A DNA stretch of 64,000 bases from Bacillus sp. J33 (GTDB taxonomy: Bacteria; Bacillota; Bacilli; Bacillales; Cytobacillaceae): positions 39,900 through 103,899 of the forward strand of contig NZ_JAEL01000006.1 in assembly GCF_000518885.1 (NCBI RefSeq). Reading direction: 5' to 3'. This document shows, in pieces, positions 27,279-36,013 of this stretch. A model generated the notes under the pieces. It was given only the letters and a program-made list of their open reading frames with translations, had not been told where the DNA came from and ran no database searches. A program made the position numbers and the translations under genes. Numbering within the stretch: the first letter of the stretch is position 1; the number at the start of each line of letters is the position of its first letter.

Positions 27279-27388
27279 AAAACTGGCTAATAACAAGGTT
27301 AAATCAGCTAATAAATTTAAGTAAATTGGCAAACAAACCAAAGAATTTAGCGAACAAACCAATAAAATAGAAGCAAATAACTTTCAAC
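27279..27388 (+). repeat. Degenerate tandem repeat, five units of exactly 22 bp
   Basis: Units start at 27279, 27301, 27323, 27345 and 27367. Each has A-rich flanks around a core such as TGGCTAATAA, CAGCTAATAA, TGGCAAACAA, TAGCGAACAA or AAGCAAATAA. A weaker unit may precede at about 27258. Noncoding; between a terminator and dynA. Confidence 0.7.
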
Positions 27389-27517
27389 CTATTCTAATAA
27401 GCTGATTTTCAACAGGAAAAATTAGAAAAATCAAAGAATAAGATCTCACTTATAGGAAAATCGGCGAATATCATTTAAAATAGGTAGTAAATCGATGTTA
27501 CAAGGGGATAAATGTAA

Positions 27518-30500
27518 ATGGCTGATACAGCAATACAACCAGGATTACAACAAACTGAATTATTGAACAAAGTTACCGCTCTATATACATATACGAAGGA
27601 AAATGGAGATGAGCAGACGGCAGACCGGGCAAAAGACTTGGCAAAAAAGCTTAGAGACCAGGAATTCGCCATTGCCTTCTGCGGCCATTTTTCAGCAGGC
27701 AAATCGAGCATGATCAACAAACTTGCAGGAGAGGATCTTCTTCCTTCATCGCCTATTCCAACGAGTGCCAATCTTGTAAAGGTCAAGTCCGGTGAAGAGG
27801 ATTATGCAAAAGTCATTTTTAAGGAAGGCAAGCCAAGACTGTACCCTGCCCCATATGATTATGGGCAAGTAAAGTCTTATTGCAAGGATGGCGATTTAAT
27901 TCAATCCATTGAAATCAGCCATTCCAATACAAGTTTGCCAAAAAGAGCAGTCATTATGGATACACCGGGAATTGATTCCACGGACGATGCCCATAGAATT
28001 GCGACCGAATCTGCTTTGCATTTGGCTGATCTTGTTATTTATGTAATGGATTATAATCATGTGCAGTCCGAATTGAATTTCCTTTTTACCAAAGAATTGA
28101 CGGCTGCAGGCAAGGATGTTTATCTAGTTATCAATCAAATAGATAAGCACCGGGATGAGGAATTAAGCTTTGAACATTTTAAAAAAAGTGTAAGAGACTC
28201 ATTCGCATCCTGGGGAGTAAAACCTGCACAAATTTTTTACACCTCATTAAAGGATCCAAGCCATAAAGAAAATGAGTTTTGCCCATTGCAGCAGTTTATT
28301 AATGAGAGCATTGCAAACCGTGAAAACCTTTTGCCTGTTTCCGTATTCAATTCCCTGAAAAAGCTTGCAGATGACCATCTTAAGTTTTTAAAAGAAGCAA
28401 ATGCTGCAGAAAAAGAGGAATGGGAAGAAAAATTGGGCGAGCTTGATCAGAGGGAGCGGGAACAGCTGCCAGCTAGATTAGCCAATTTGGAGACTGATTT
28501 AAAGAAACTGAAAAGCTCTATTGACGCAGCGGATATAGACATTAGTGATAAAATCAATGAGATTCTAAAAAACGCTTATTTAATGCCTTTCCAGACTAGG
28601 GAGCTGGCTGAGTCCTACCTGGAGTCCCGCCAGCCCGAATTTAAAGTGGGCCTCTTTTTCAGCAAACAGAAAACAGAACAGGAAAGACAGACAAGGCTTG
28701 ATCGCTTTTATCAGGATTTTTCCGATAAAGTCAAGGCTCAGCTCGAATGGCATATAAAGGAGCTATTTCTGAAGGAACTAAAACACCATGAAATTCACGA
28801 ACCAGAATTACTTGCAAAGGCTCAAGGGTTTAAAATGCATTTTAAGCCTGAGCTTTTAGCAGAAACAGTAAAGCCGGGTGCAATGGTTTCAGGCGATTAT
28901 GTTTTGCAGTATACAAATGATACAGCTGATGCAGTGAAAAGAATAGCCAAAAATAATGCAGCCGTTTTAAAAGAAGCTTTGCTGGGGGCCTTAAAGGATA
29001 AAAACAGCCAGGAACAAGCGAAGCTTGAAAATGAACTTCAGAACCTGAAAGCATATTCTCAAGCACTAAATAAGTTAAAGTCAATCAGTATAAAGATCGA
29101 AGCAGCTAAAAGCCAAATGGATTCATATCTAGCAGGAAATTATCCTAAAGAACAGTTTATTGAGCAAGAAAAAAAGCTTGCAGCAGAAGATGTAGAGGAA
29201 GCTGAGGTTATTTTCCTGCAAGAAAATCAGGATGAAAAGGAAGAGGAGTTAAAGAATACAAGGCAACCTCAAGAGGACCGGGCAGATGAGGAAGTAATGT
29301 CTGTTTCTGTTCAGCCAGTGATTGAAAAGCTTAATTTCACTGCCCAGGCTGTAAAGGACCTTCCCGGATTCAGAAAGCTTTCCGCAGACTTAGCTGAAAA
29401 AGCATCAAGGCTAGAGAGCAAGGAGTTCACTGTTGCACTTTTCGGAGCGTTCAGTGCTGGAAAATCTTCCTTTGCTAATGCTTTAATCGGAGAAAAGCTT
29501 CTGCCAGTTTCGCCAAATCCGACAACAGCAGCTATCAATAAAATAAAGCCTGCTTCGAGCGAAAATGAACACGGAACCGTTCTTGTAAAGGTCAAAGATT
29601 CTGAATCAATTTTTAATGATGTAAATCATTCTTTAAAAGTCTTCAATTATTCAGCCAGCAGTTTTGATGAAGCGGCATCGGCCATTCAGAAGATTACTGG
29701 TGCCAGCCAGGATTTTGATGCGAATGAAAAGACTCATTTTGCTTTTCTGAATGCCTTTATGCGAGGGTTTAATTCGTTCCGTGATTTGCTTGGACATACA
29801 ATAAAAGCAGATCTGGAGGAATTTAAGGATTATGTTGCCAATGAGGAAAAGTCATGTTTCGTTGAAACGATCGAAGTTTACTATGATTGCGAATTGACAA
29901 GGCAGGGGATCACTCTTGTAGATACTCCTGGAGCGGATTCCATCAATGCAAGGCATACAGGTGTGGCATTTGAATATATTAAAAACTCAGATGCTATCCT
30001 TTTTGTAACCTATTATAATCATGCATTCTCGAAAGCGGATCGTGAGTTTCTTATTCAGTTGGGAAGGGTGAAAGACACCTTCGCCCTGGATAAAATGTTC
30101 TTTATCGTCAATGCCATTGACCTGGCGAATAATGAAGAAGAAAAAGAATCAGTTCTGCAATATGTGGAGGATCAATTGGTGCAATACGGCATCCGGCGCC
30201 CTCATTTATTTGGCATTTCAAGCCTTCAAGCATTGTCGGAAAAGCTGGAAAGCAATCTGGAAAGCAATAAAGAAGAAACATCCAATATCAGCTCTTTTGA
30301 AAAAAGCTTTTATTCTTTTATTAATAAAGACTTGCTGAATATTTCTATTTCTTCAGCGGAGACAGAGTGGAGACGATTATTAGGGCAGCTAAGGACATAT
30401 ATCTCTTCCTCTATGGAAAACAAAGATATCAAACTTCAAAAGCTGAAGGTTCTGGAAGATGAACATAAAATTATTATTGACATAATTCGAAAGCAAAAAC

Positions 30501-31192
30501 CCGAGCTGCTGACTCAAAGGCTTGAACAGGAAACAGAAGAACTCGTTTTCTATATCAAACAGAGAGTTTTCTTGCGGTTTGGAGATTTTATCAAGGAGGC
30601 TTTCAATCCATCCATTTTAAAGGATGATGGCCGAAATTTAAAGAAAATGCTCAAAGCGGCGCTTGATGATTTTCTTTCCAGCTTTGGATTTGATTTTGCA
30701 CAGGAACTCCGTGCAACAACCTTGAGGCTTGAAAGTTATATTGGAAAGCTTCTTGAACAGCAGCAGGATATGATTGCAAAATCAGCTGCCAGCGTAAATA
30801 GTGATATGTCTTTCAGCTCCTATGAGCCTGCAGAAATGGATGGAATAGAATTTGAATCTGCTTTTTCAAATGAGGATCCAAATCTTTTTAAGAAAGCTTT
30901 ATCATATTTCAAGAATCCGAAATCCTTCTTTGAGAAAAATGAACGGAAACAACTTGCGGATGAGCTTGAGAAGAGCTTGCAGGACCCAGCTGACCGCTAT
31001 TTGGAGGGAGAAAGTGCAAGGATGAAGTTCCACTACAATGGCTTGCTGACAAAAGAATTCGAGCGGCTGCTCGATTCGCTCATTGAGCAGACCAATGAGT
31101 ACTACGAAGGGATTACTGCTGCTTTGAAGGATGATTTTCCAATTGAGGAACTAAAGGAAATGGAGAAACAAATTGCACAGTATGAAAAATAA
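27518..31192 (+). CDS. dynA: DynA (YpbR), two-headed bacterial dynamin
   Basis: A 1224-aa fused dynamin. GTPase domain 1: G1 GHFSAGKS (residues 56-63), G3 DTPGIDSTDD, G4 NQID. GTPase domain 2: G1 GAFSAGKS (about residue 643), G3 DTPGADSINARHTG, G4 NAID. Long helical stalk regions follow each head (about 290-560 and 930-1220) with a paddle-like segment in each. B. subtilis DynA tethers and fuses membranes in response to pore-forming agents and phage. Start ATG follows AAGGGGATAA. The degenerate 22-bp array lies upstream. Confidence 0.95.
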   Translation: MADTAIQPGLQQTELLNKVTALYTYTKENGDEQTADRAKDLAKKLRDQEFAIAFCGHFSAGKSSMINKLAGEDLLPSSPIPTSANLVKVKSGEEDYAKVIFKEGKPRLYPAPYDYGQVKSYCKDGDLIQSIEISHSNTSLPKRAVIMDTPGIDSTDDAHRIATESALHLADLVIYVMDYNHVQSELNFLFTKELTAAGKDVYLVINQIDKHRDEELSFEHFKKSVRDSFASWGVKPAQIFYTSLKDPSHKENEFCPLQQFINESIANRENLLPVSVFNSLKKLADDHLKFLKEANAAEKEEWEEKLGELDQREREQLPARLANLETDLKKLKSSIDAADIDISDKINEILKNAYLMPFQTRELAESYLESRQPEFKVGLFFSKQKTEQERQTRLDRFYQDFSDKVKAQLEWHIKELFLKELKHHEIHEPELLAKAQGFKMHFKPELLAETVKPGAMVSGDYVLQYTNDTADAVKRIAKNNAAVLKEALLGALKDKNSQEQAKLENELQNLKAYSQALNKLKSISIKIEAAKSQMDSYLAGNYPKEQFIEQEKKLAAEDVEEAEVIFLQENQDEKEEELKNTRQPQEDRADEEVMSVSVQPVIEKLNFTAQAVKDLPGFRKLSADLAEKASRLESKEFTVALFGAFSAGKSSFANALIGEKLLPVSPNPTTAAINKIKPASSENEHGTVLVKVKDSESIFNDVNHSLKVFNYSASSFDEAASAIQKITGASQDFDANEKTHFAFLNAFMRGFNSFRDLLGHTIKADLEEFKDYVANEEKSCFVETIEVYYDCELTRQGITLVDTPGADSINARHTGVAFEYIKNSDAILFVTYYNHAFSKADREFLIQLGRVKDTFALDKMFFIVNAIDLANNEEEKESVLQYVEDQLVQYGIRRPHLFGISSLQALSEKLESNLESNKEETSNISSFEKSFYSFINKDLLNISISSAETEWRRLLGQLRTYISSSMENKDIKLQKLKVLEDEHKIIIDIIRKQKPELLTQRLEQETEELVFYIKQRVFLRFGDFIKEAFNPSILKDDGRNLKKMLKAALDDFLSSFGFDFAQELRATTLRLESYIGKLLEQQQDMIAKSAASVNSDMSFSSYEPAEMDGIEFESAFSNEDPNLFKKALSYFKNPKSFFEKNERKQLADELEKSLQDPADRYLEGESARMKFHYNGLLTKEFERLLDSLIEQTNEYYEGITAALKDDFPIEELKEMEKQIAQYEK

Positions 31193-31217
31193 ATGTTAAA
31201 GGAGGGCTGCTTTATTT

Positions 31218-31970
31218 ATGGAAAAATGGCTGTGCGATGCAGAGGAAAAATACAATATTGATATCCTTTTTGCATGTGAAGCTGGAAGCAGGGCCTGGGG
31301 TACAGATGATGCGGAATCTGACTATGATGTTCGCTTCATCTTCAAACACAGGGACTTAAGAGCTTACCTTTCATTAGAGCGTGACATTGAGGTTATCGAC
31401 ACAGCAGCTGCTCCTTTTGATGCGCATGGCTGGGATGTTTTTAAAGCTTTTGGACTCATGAAAAAGTCCAATCCAAGCATTTATGAATGGGCATATTCAC
31501 CCATTATATACAGGGATGTGGACAAATTTTCTGTTAGGCTGAGAAAAATAGCAGAAAAGGAATTCTCACAATATAAGTTATTTCAGCATTACATCCAGCT
31601 TTTTTCCCGAAATTTAAAGGAAGCAGCCCAAAAAGAAACATTCACAGAGAAAAAACAGAAATTGCTTATACAGGCAGTTAGAGCCTATTTGATCGCCAGG
31701 CAAATCCTTGAAGCTGATCGGCTTAATGGAAGCTTTCTTTACAAGGAGCTTTTTCGTTTACAGGATAATAATATTTTCACGGATTTTTATCGCGAGCTTG
31801 CGAAAGAAAAACAAAATGGACGCCTGGTTAGTGAGAAATATGCAGACCGGATGGTTTACTTGCTTAAGTCAGAAAAAGAAGCAATGTATGCTGCTGCCGA
31901 AACAATGTCTGCCAAAAGCAAGCCTGTATCCGGCTTGAATGAATGGCTTTGGGAGCTGTTGAAGATATAG
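31218..31970 (+). CDS. Predicted nucleotidyltransferase (YcgL/RlaP type)
   Basis: A 250-aa member of the PF10127-like nucleotidyltransferase group. The catalytic motif is GSRAWGTDDAESDYDVRF (GS plus DxD) near residue 23; a helical C-terminal domain follows (about residues 110-250). Such proteins are thought to transfer nucleotides to RNA or small molecules; RlaP-type members associate with RNA ligase systems, but no ligase is nearby. AAGGAGGG lies upstream of the ATG, 25 nt after dynA, so it is probably cotranscribed. Confidence 0.83.
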   Translation: MEKWLCDAEEKYNIDILFACEAGSRAWGTDDAESDYDVRFIFKHRDLRAYLSLERDIEVIDTAAAPFDAHGWDVFKAFGLMKKSNPSIYEWAYSPIIYRDVDKFSVRLRKIAEKEFSQYKLFQHYIQLFSRNLKEAAQKETFTEKKQKLLIQAVRAYLIARQILEADRLNGSFLYKELFRLQDNNIFTDFYRELAKEKQNGRLVSEKYADRMVYLLKSEKEAMYAAAETMSAKSKPVSGLNEWLWELLKI

Positions 31971-31999
31971 GCGGTGTCTGATTAGAAAAAGGGAGAGTT

Positions 32000-32191
32000 A
32001 TGGGTAAGAATTCTTTTCATGTATGTGCTACCTGTGTGAATTTTATATCTGAAAAGCGTAAAGATGGAATGTACTATTTTTGCAGCAGGCTTGACTATGA
32101 AACAAAACCGGACTATCAATTTAACTGCTGGACACCTAAGGAGCATGTAGTCAGGCTGATGGAAAAAAGGAGAGGGGAGAATCTTGGATGA
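32000..32191 (+). CDS. 63-aa Cys protein coupled to a rhodanese
   Basis: Contains VCATCVNF, FCSRL and NCWTP: four cysteines in a CxxC...C...C pattern, likely one zinc site (about residues 9, 12, 28 and 43), and a basic C terminus. GGGAGAG precedes the ATG. Its stop overlaps the start of the sulfurtransferase (ATGA), so the two are coupled. No recognised family or known function. Confidence 0.75.
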   Translation: MGKNSFHVCATCVNFISEKRKDGMYYFCSRLDYETKPDYQFNCWTPKEHVVRLMEKRRGENLG

Positions 32192-33039
32192 AGTATTTTA
32201 TAGAAAAGGAATGGCTTTTAAAAAAAATTGATAATGAAAATGTGCGCATTGCAGATTGCCGTTTCAAACTTGGTTCGCCTGATGAAGGCCGAAGCTTGTA
32301 TGATCTTAATCATATTCCTAACGCAGTTTATTTTGATCTTGAAAAAGACCTTTCAGGACCAGTTAAAGACCATGGGGGCAGACATCCTCTTCCGGATCCC
32401 GATCAGCTAAAACAGACTCTCGAGCAGGCGGGAATAAGCAGGGAAACAATAGTGATTGCCTATGATGGCGGAGAAGGGGCTTTTGCTTCACGTTTCTGGT
32501 GGCTCCTCCGGTATTTGGGACATGAGCAAGTCTACGTTTTAAATGGCGGTTATAAAGAATGGATTAATAGTGATTATCCTGTAAAAAGTGAAGTACCAGT
32601 CTTTGAACCTGTTAGTTATAAACTAGATCTGAAGTCTGATATTCTTGCTTCTTATGCAGAGGTTAAAGAGCTGGTCCAGCGCCGCGATGAAGCAGTATTG
32701 ATTGATTCAAGAGAGGCGAAACGCTATTTGGGGATTGAAGAACCCATCGACAAAAAAGCAGGCCATATACCTGGTGCAATTAATAAAGTATGGCTGGATG
32801 CGTACGAAAATGGCAGGTTTAAAGAAGTGGCGGAACAGGAGAAAAGATTTGCCGATATTGACAAGAGCAAGCCTGTAATCGTCTATTGCGGTTCAGGTGT
32901 AACTGCTGCCCCAAATTTCCTGGCTTTAAAGGAAGCGGGCTATAATAATGTAAAATTATATGCAGGAAGTTTCAGTGATTGGATCTCATATGAAGAAAAT
33001 GAAATAGAGTCTGTCGAAAAGCAGAGAAATCCCTTTTAA
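32188..33039 (+). CDS. Two-domain rhodanese (3-mercaptopyruvate/thiosulfate sulfurtransferase)
   Basis: A 283-aa tandem rhodanese. The N-terminal domain (about 1-130) is catalytically inactive; the C-terminal domain (about 145-280) carries the active-site loop VYCGSGVTAAPN with catalytic Cys near residue 235. The CGSGVTA loop is typical of 3-mercaptopyruvate sulfurtransferases (SseA). It moves sulfur from a donor to cyanide or thiol acceptors. Its stop codon is part of the terminator stem. Coupled to the preceding Cys protein. Confidence 0.9.
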   Translation: MKYFIEKEWLLKKIDNENVRIADCRFKLGSPDEGRSLYDLNHIPNAVYFDLEKDLSGPVKDHGGRHPLPDPDQLKQTLEQAGISRETIVIAYDGGEGAFASRFWWLLRYLGHEQVYVLNGGYKEWINSDYPVKSEVPVFEPVSYKLDLKSDILASYAEVKELVQRRDEAVLIDSREAKRYLGIEEPIDKKAGHIPGAINKVWLDAYENGRFKEVAEQEKRFADIDKSKPVIVYCGSGVTAAPNFLALKEAGYNNVKLYAGSFSDWISYEENEIESVEKQRNPF

Positions 33040-33056
33040 AAAAAGGGATTTTTTTA
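33027..33056 (+). terminator. Terminator overlapping the rhodanese stop codon
   Basis: AAATCCCTTTT pairs with AAAAGGGATTT, followed by T-run. The last three sense codons and the stop lie in the left arm. Confidence 0.88.
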
Positions 33057-33115
33057 CTGTTATAATTATTATATAATTTAAAATGTTTGATAGATTATGA
33101 ATAGGGGAGTCTTAA

Positions 33116-33718
33116 ATGAATACTTCAGGTTATACAATAACGAAAAAGCAAAAAACAGATATAAAACAGATATTGGTGACGACTGCTATCATTCTGATTT
33201 TGTCGGCAATCTTTATTCCAATATTTTTGCTCCCGCTTTTTCAGGCACAATTTTGCCGGCCGGCGGGGACGTGGGTATTTGAAGCACCTAAAGCAGCATA
33301 TGTAACATTTAGTGCTGCTCTTGCGGCAGTTGCTGTTTTCATGGTTGCAGGGGTTTGGTTCCATAGTGCAGAGAAGTTTGGCAAGCTTGGAAAAATAATT
33401 GTCGGAGCTGGATGTTTAGTTTCGTTTGCGACAGTCATTCTCAGCTTTGACTACTACCATTACATTGATAAAAGCGGAGTTCACTTTGACCCATTATTCA
33501 GTTTGAAAGAGAAGCACTATGAGTGGTCCGAAATTAAGAAAGCAAGACAGACAGTTAAAAATGATAAGGGGATAATTTCTGATGACAAACTAATTTTTAC
33601 GTTCAGTGATGGAACATCCTATGCCTATCTATTTAATGATAATGTCCGAAAGGCCAGAATGGCGACTTATTTTGAACTTGAGGAACATGGAGTTGAATTA
33701 ATCAGGGAAACAGAGTGA
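33116..33718 (+). CDS. Membrane protein of unknown function, 200 aa
   Basis: Three hydrophobic segments (about residues 20-43, 63-85 and 95-113) followed by a soluble C-terminal domain of about 85 residues with the pattern FDPLFSLKEKHYEWSEIKKA and LIFTFSDGTSYAYLF, which looks like a PH-like beta domain found in bacterial membrane proteins. GGGGAG precedes the ATG. No named family recognised; no operon partner on the same strand before the ypcP promoter. Confidence 0.75.
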   Translation: MNTSGYTITKKQKTDIKQILVTTAIILILSAIFIPIFLLPLFQAQFCRPAGTWVFEAPKAAYVTFSAALAAVAVFMVAGVWFHSAEKFGKLGKIIVGAGCLVSFATVILSFDYYHYIDKSGVHFDPLFSLKEKHYEWSEIKKARQTVKNDKGIISDDKLIFTFSDGTSYAYLFNDNVRKARMATYFELEEHGVELIRETE

Positions 33719-33756
33719 TTCTGTAAAACTTTTCAAGGGAATGTATGAGCCTTCCA

Positions 33757-33939
33757 TGTTATAATGGTACTTACTGCGGTTAACGGCCAGTCTATCTTCC
33801 ACCTTTTTGTGAAAGATAAACTAGCTGTAAAGGCCCGATATTACTGAAACTCAGACAAAAATAAAATCGCTGCATTATGTGGCAATTTTGAGCCCCATAT
33901 TAGGGCCTCAAGTCATGATTATAACCAGGAGGCGAATAA
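33757..33939 (+). promoter_or_regulatory. Extended -10 promoter and structured leader of ypcP
   Basis: TGTTATAAT (33757-33765) is a perfect extended -10. The predicted leader of about 170 nt folds: TATCTTCCAC (33793-33802) with GTGAAAGATA (33809-33818), and a long-range helix AGGCCC-ATAT (33831-33840) with ATAT-GGGCCT (33897-33908) enclosing a CTCA/TGAG-closed inner domain. There is no T-run before the gene, so it is not a simple terminator. The helix ends about 20 nt before the AGGAGG ribosome binding site. No known riboswitch class recognised. Confidence 0.5.
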
Positions 33940-34830
33940 ATGAACGAAAACAAACCTTCACTGCTGCTTGTAGACGGAATGGCGCTATTATTCAGAGCTT
34001 ATTTTGCCACCGCTGTATCCGGCCAATTTATGATAAATTCAAAAGGAGTTCCAACGAATGGGGTCTACGGTTTTGTAAAACACTTCTTAACCGCTGTTTC
34101 TTCTTTCAGCCCATCTCATGTGGCAGTCTGCTGGGATATGGGAAGCAAAACATTCCGGACGGATATGTTTGATGGATATAAAGCAAATCGCCCGGAAGCA
34201 CCCGTTGAGCTTGTACCCCAGTTTGATTTAGTAAAAGAAGTCGTTGAGGCTTTTGATGTGCCTAATATTGGACTTGAGGGATACGAAGCTGATGACTGTA
34301 TCGGAACGATCGCGAAAAAAGCCAAAAAGGAAGCAAATGTTTTAATTCTCACTGGTGACCAGGATATCCTGCAGCTGTTGGATGACAATATTTCTGTTAT
34401 CTTGCTGCAGAAAGGCTACGGTAATTATCTTGTTCATACAACAGAAACCTTTTTTGAAGAGAAGGGCATTACTCCAAAGCAGATGATCGATCTAAAAGCT
34501 TTCATGGGAGATACGAGCGATAACTATCCCGGTGTAAAAGGCATTGGGGAAAAAACAGCCTTAAAGCTTTTGCAGCAGTATGAACATATTGAAGGCGTTC
34601 TTGAGAATTTAGAGAAACTGACAAAAGGCCAGCGTGCCAAGATTGAACAGGACCTGGAAATGCTGCACCTGAGCAGGCAGCTTGCCGAAATCAAATGTGA
34701 TGTGCCTGTTGAATGTTCGCTGGATATGGCGCAATTCTCGATGAATCGTGAAAAAGTCGCAGAAAAGTTCACCGAAATTGAATTCCGCGGTCTTCATCGT
34801 TTCCTTGATTTGAAAAAAGAATATGCTTGA
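33940..34830 (+). CDS. ypcP: YpcP, 5'-3' exonuclease / flap nuclease
   Basis: A 296-aa FEN-type nuclease, like the 5' nuclease domain of DNA polymerase I without the polymerase. Metal-ligand motifs: LLLVDGMALLFRAYF at the N terminus, GYEADDCIGTIAKKA, LTGDQDILQL, and the helix-hairpin-helix with MGDTSDNYPGVKGIGEKTA. B. subtilis YpcP (ExoR) removes RNA primers and flaps. Start ATG behind AGGAGGCG. Followed by a terminator and sspL on the opposite strand, as in B. subtilis. Confidence 0.94.
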   Translation: MNENKPSLLLVDGMALLFRAYFATAVSGQFMINSKGVPTNGVYGFVKHFLTAVSSFSPSHVAVCWDMGSKTFRTDMFDGYKANRPEAPVELVPQFDLVKEVVEAFDVPNIGLEGYEADDCIGTIAKKAKKEANVLILTGDQDILQLLDDNISVILLQKGYGNYLVHTTETFFEEKGITPKQMIDLKAFMGDTSDNYPGVKGIGEKTALKLLQQYEHIEGVLENLEKLTKGQRAKIEQDLEMLHLSRQLAEIKCDVPVECSLDMAQFSMNREKVAEKFTEIEFRGLHRFLDLKKEYA

Positions 34831-34836
34831 TAAGAG

Positions 34837-34866
34837 AGCTCCAGGCTGTGGCCTGGAGCTTTTTGT
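34837..34866 (+). terminator. Intrinsic terminator of ypcP
   Basis: AGCTCCAGGC, TGTG loop, GCCTGGAGCT, then T-run. Confidence 0.92.
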
Positions 34867-34915
34867 TTTTGATAAAAAACTCATATGGGTGAAAAGTGGG
34901 GTTTGGATTACACCT

Positions 34916-35061
34916 GCAAGTAACAGGTTTTTCGTGCACACTCCCTATAATCGCGCGCGCAACTGAGTCCCAGCCTGCGCAGAAAAGGTTAGTCTAAGCA
35001 CAGAAATGGGCGTCTCCTGCACGAAAACAGACTGTCCTTGCACAAACCCGAAAATCACACC
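34916..35061 (+). repeat. Degenerate tandem repeat, about seven units of 20-22 bp
   Basis: Units begin with GCAAG, GCACA, GCGCA, GCGCA, GCACA, GCACG and GCACA at 34916, 34936, 34957, 34977, 34998, 35019 and 35040. The spacing is 20-21 bp although the unit sequences have diverged. Located between the ypcP terminator and the 3' end of sspL; noncoding. Confidence 0.65.
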
Positions 35062-35084
35062 AAAACCCGGAGTCACTCCACGCA

Positions 35085-35222
35085 TTATTTAGTGTTTTTC
35101 TTCTTTGCAGCATTTTCCAGCTTGCTCTTTGGCTCTTCAGCAAATTCTGCATCTTGTCCGTAGCCTTGAGGATTTACGCCAGGAGCTTTCTTTCCTCTAT
35201 TTGTATGTCCATTTTTGCTCAA
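35085..35222 (-). CDS. sspL: Small acid-soluble spore protein SspL
   Basis: Encodes 45 residues starting MSKNGHTNRGKKAPGVNPQG and ending KSKLENAAKKKNTK. The GVNPQG core, acidic middle and KxxLExxAKKxNTK end resemble B. subtilis SspL, a minor forespore-specific protein expressed under SigG. The start is a TTG with GGAGGTGA 5 nt upstream. It sits beside ypcP, as in B. subtilis. A possible SigG -10-like AATAATA lies upstream, but I do not claim the promoter. Confidence 0.82.
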   Translation of the reverse strand: MSKNGHTNRGKKAPGVNPQGYGQDAEFAEEPKSKLENAAKKKNTK

Positions 35223-35435
35223 TTGGTTCACCTCCCTTAATAAAGCAAATTTCCCAGTTGATAACCTTATTATTGATTAGGTCTTGGTGTTTTAATCATG
35301 TCCAACCAGGGTACAAATTAGCAACTGATGCTGTGTATTTCTTCTATTTTCCGTTTATTTTCACATTGAATAAAGCTTTTCCGGAGAATAATAACAGTCT
35401 CCATATTTCACAATAAAGAAGAGGTGAATCGTATA

Positions 35436-35897
35436 ATGAATAAGGGAGTTTATATCGCTCTGTTAAGTATAGGATTGGCTCAAGGCCTGAAGATTCCTAT
35501 CCACTACGTAAAAAAGGGCGAGCTTCGTCCAGATTTATTTTTCCAGACAGGCGGAATGCCGAGTTCCCATTCAGCTGGTGTTTCGTCTTTAACAACTTTT
35601 ATTGCTTTAAAGCGAGGAGTTCCTACATTTGATTTTGCTTTATCGCTAATTTACGGCCTGATAGTTATGTATGATGCTCAGGGCATTAGGCGCCAGACAG
35701 GTGAGCTTACGTTAAAAGTAAACAGCCTTGGGGAGCTGGTAGATAAGATTCATAAAGATGAAACGGTAAAATTTGAAGAGGAAGGCCCGAAGAAGCTAAA
35801 AGAGATGCTCGGACACCAGCCAGCTGAAGTTCTGGGGGGAGCTCTTCTCGGTGTTTTAACAGGTACTATTGGTTTTCTTTTAACAAAAAAGAAATGA
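35436..35897 (+). CDS. Divergent PAP2-family membrane protein (YuiD-like)
   Basis: A 153-aa protein of the DUF212 / divergent PAP2 family. Conserved PDLFFQTGGMPSSHSAGV and YDAQGIRRQTGE segments mirror phosphatase motifs; about four membrane segments. Start ATG 35436 is 8 nt after GAGGTGA; the upstream GTG overlaps that signal. The closest B. subtilis relative is YuiD, which lies elsewhere, so this placement is a lineage difference. Substrate unknown. Confidence 0.87.
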   Translation: MNKGVYIALLSIGLAQGLKIPIHYVKKGELRPDLFFQTGGMPSSHSAGVSSLTTFIALKRGVPTFDFALSLIYGLIVMYDAQGIRRQTGELTLKVNSLGELVDKIHKDETVKFEEEGPKKLKEMLGHQPAEVLGGALLGVLTGTIGFLLTKKK

Positions 35898-36013
35898 TTT
35901 TATCTTCAAAGAAAATATTAACTCTCTCCCTTTTTCCGGCGGAAAAAAAGGTAGATAATTGTCGAAAAATCAGGTAAGATTTAGGAAAAAGCTAAGGGAG
36001 CAGGGGAAGGTTT

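Noticed and set aside
27279..27388. CRISPR array
   Set aside because: Units are contiguous 22-mers that diverge throughout; there are no identical direct repeats separated by unique spacers and no cas genes.
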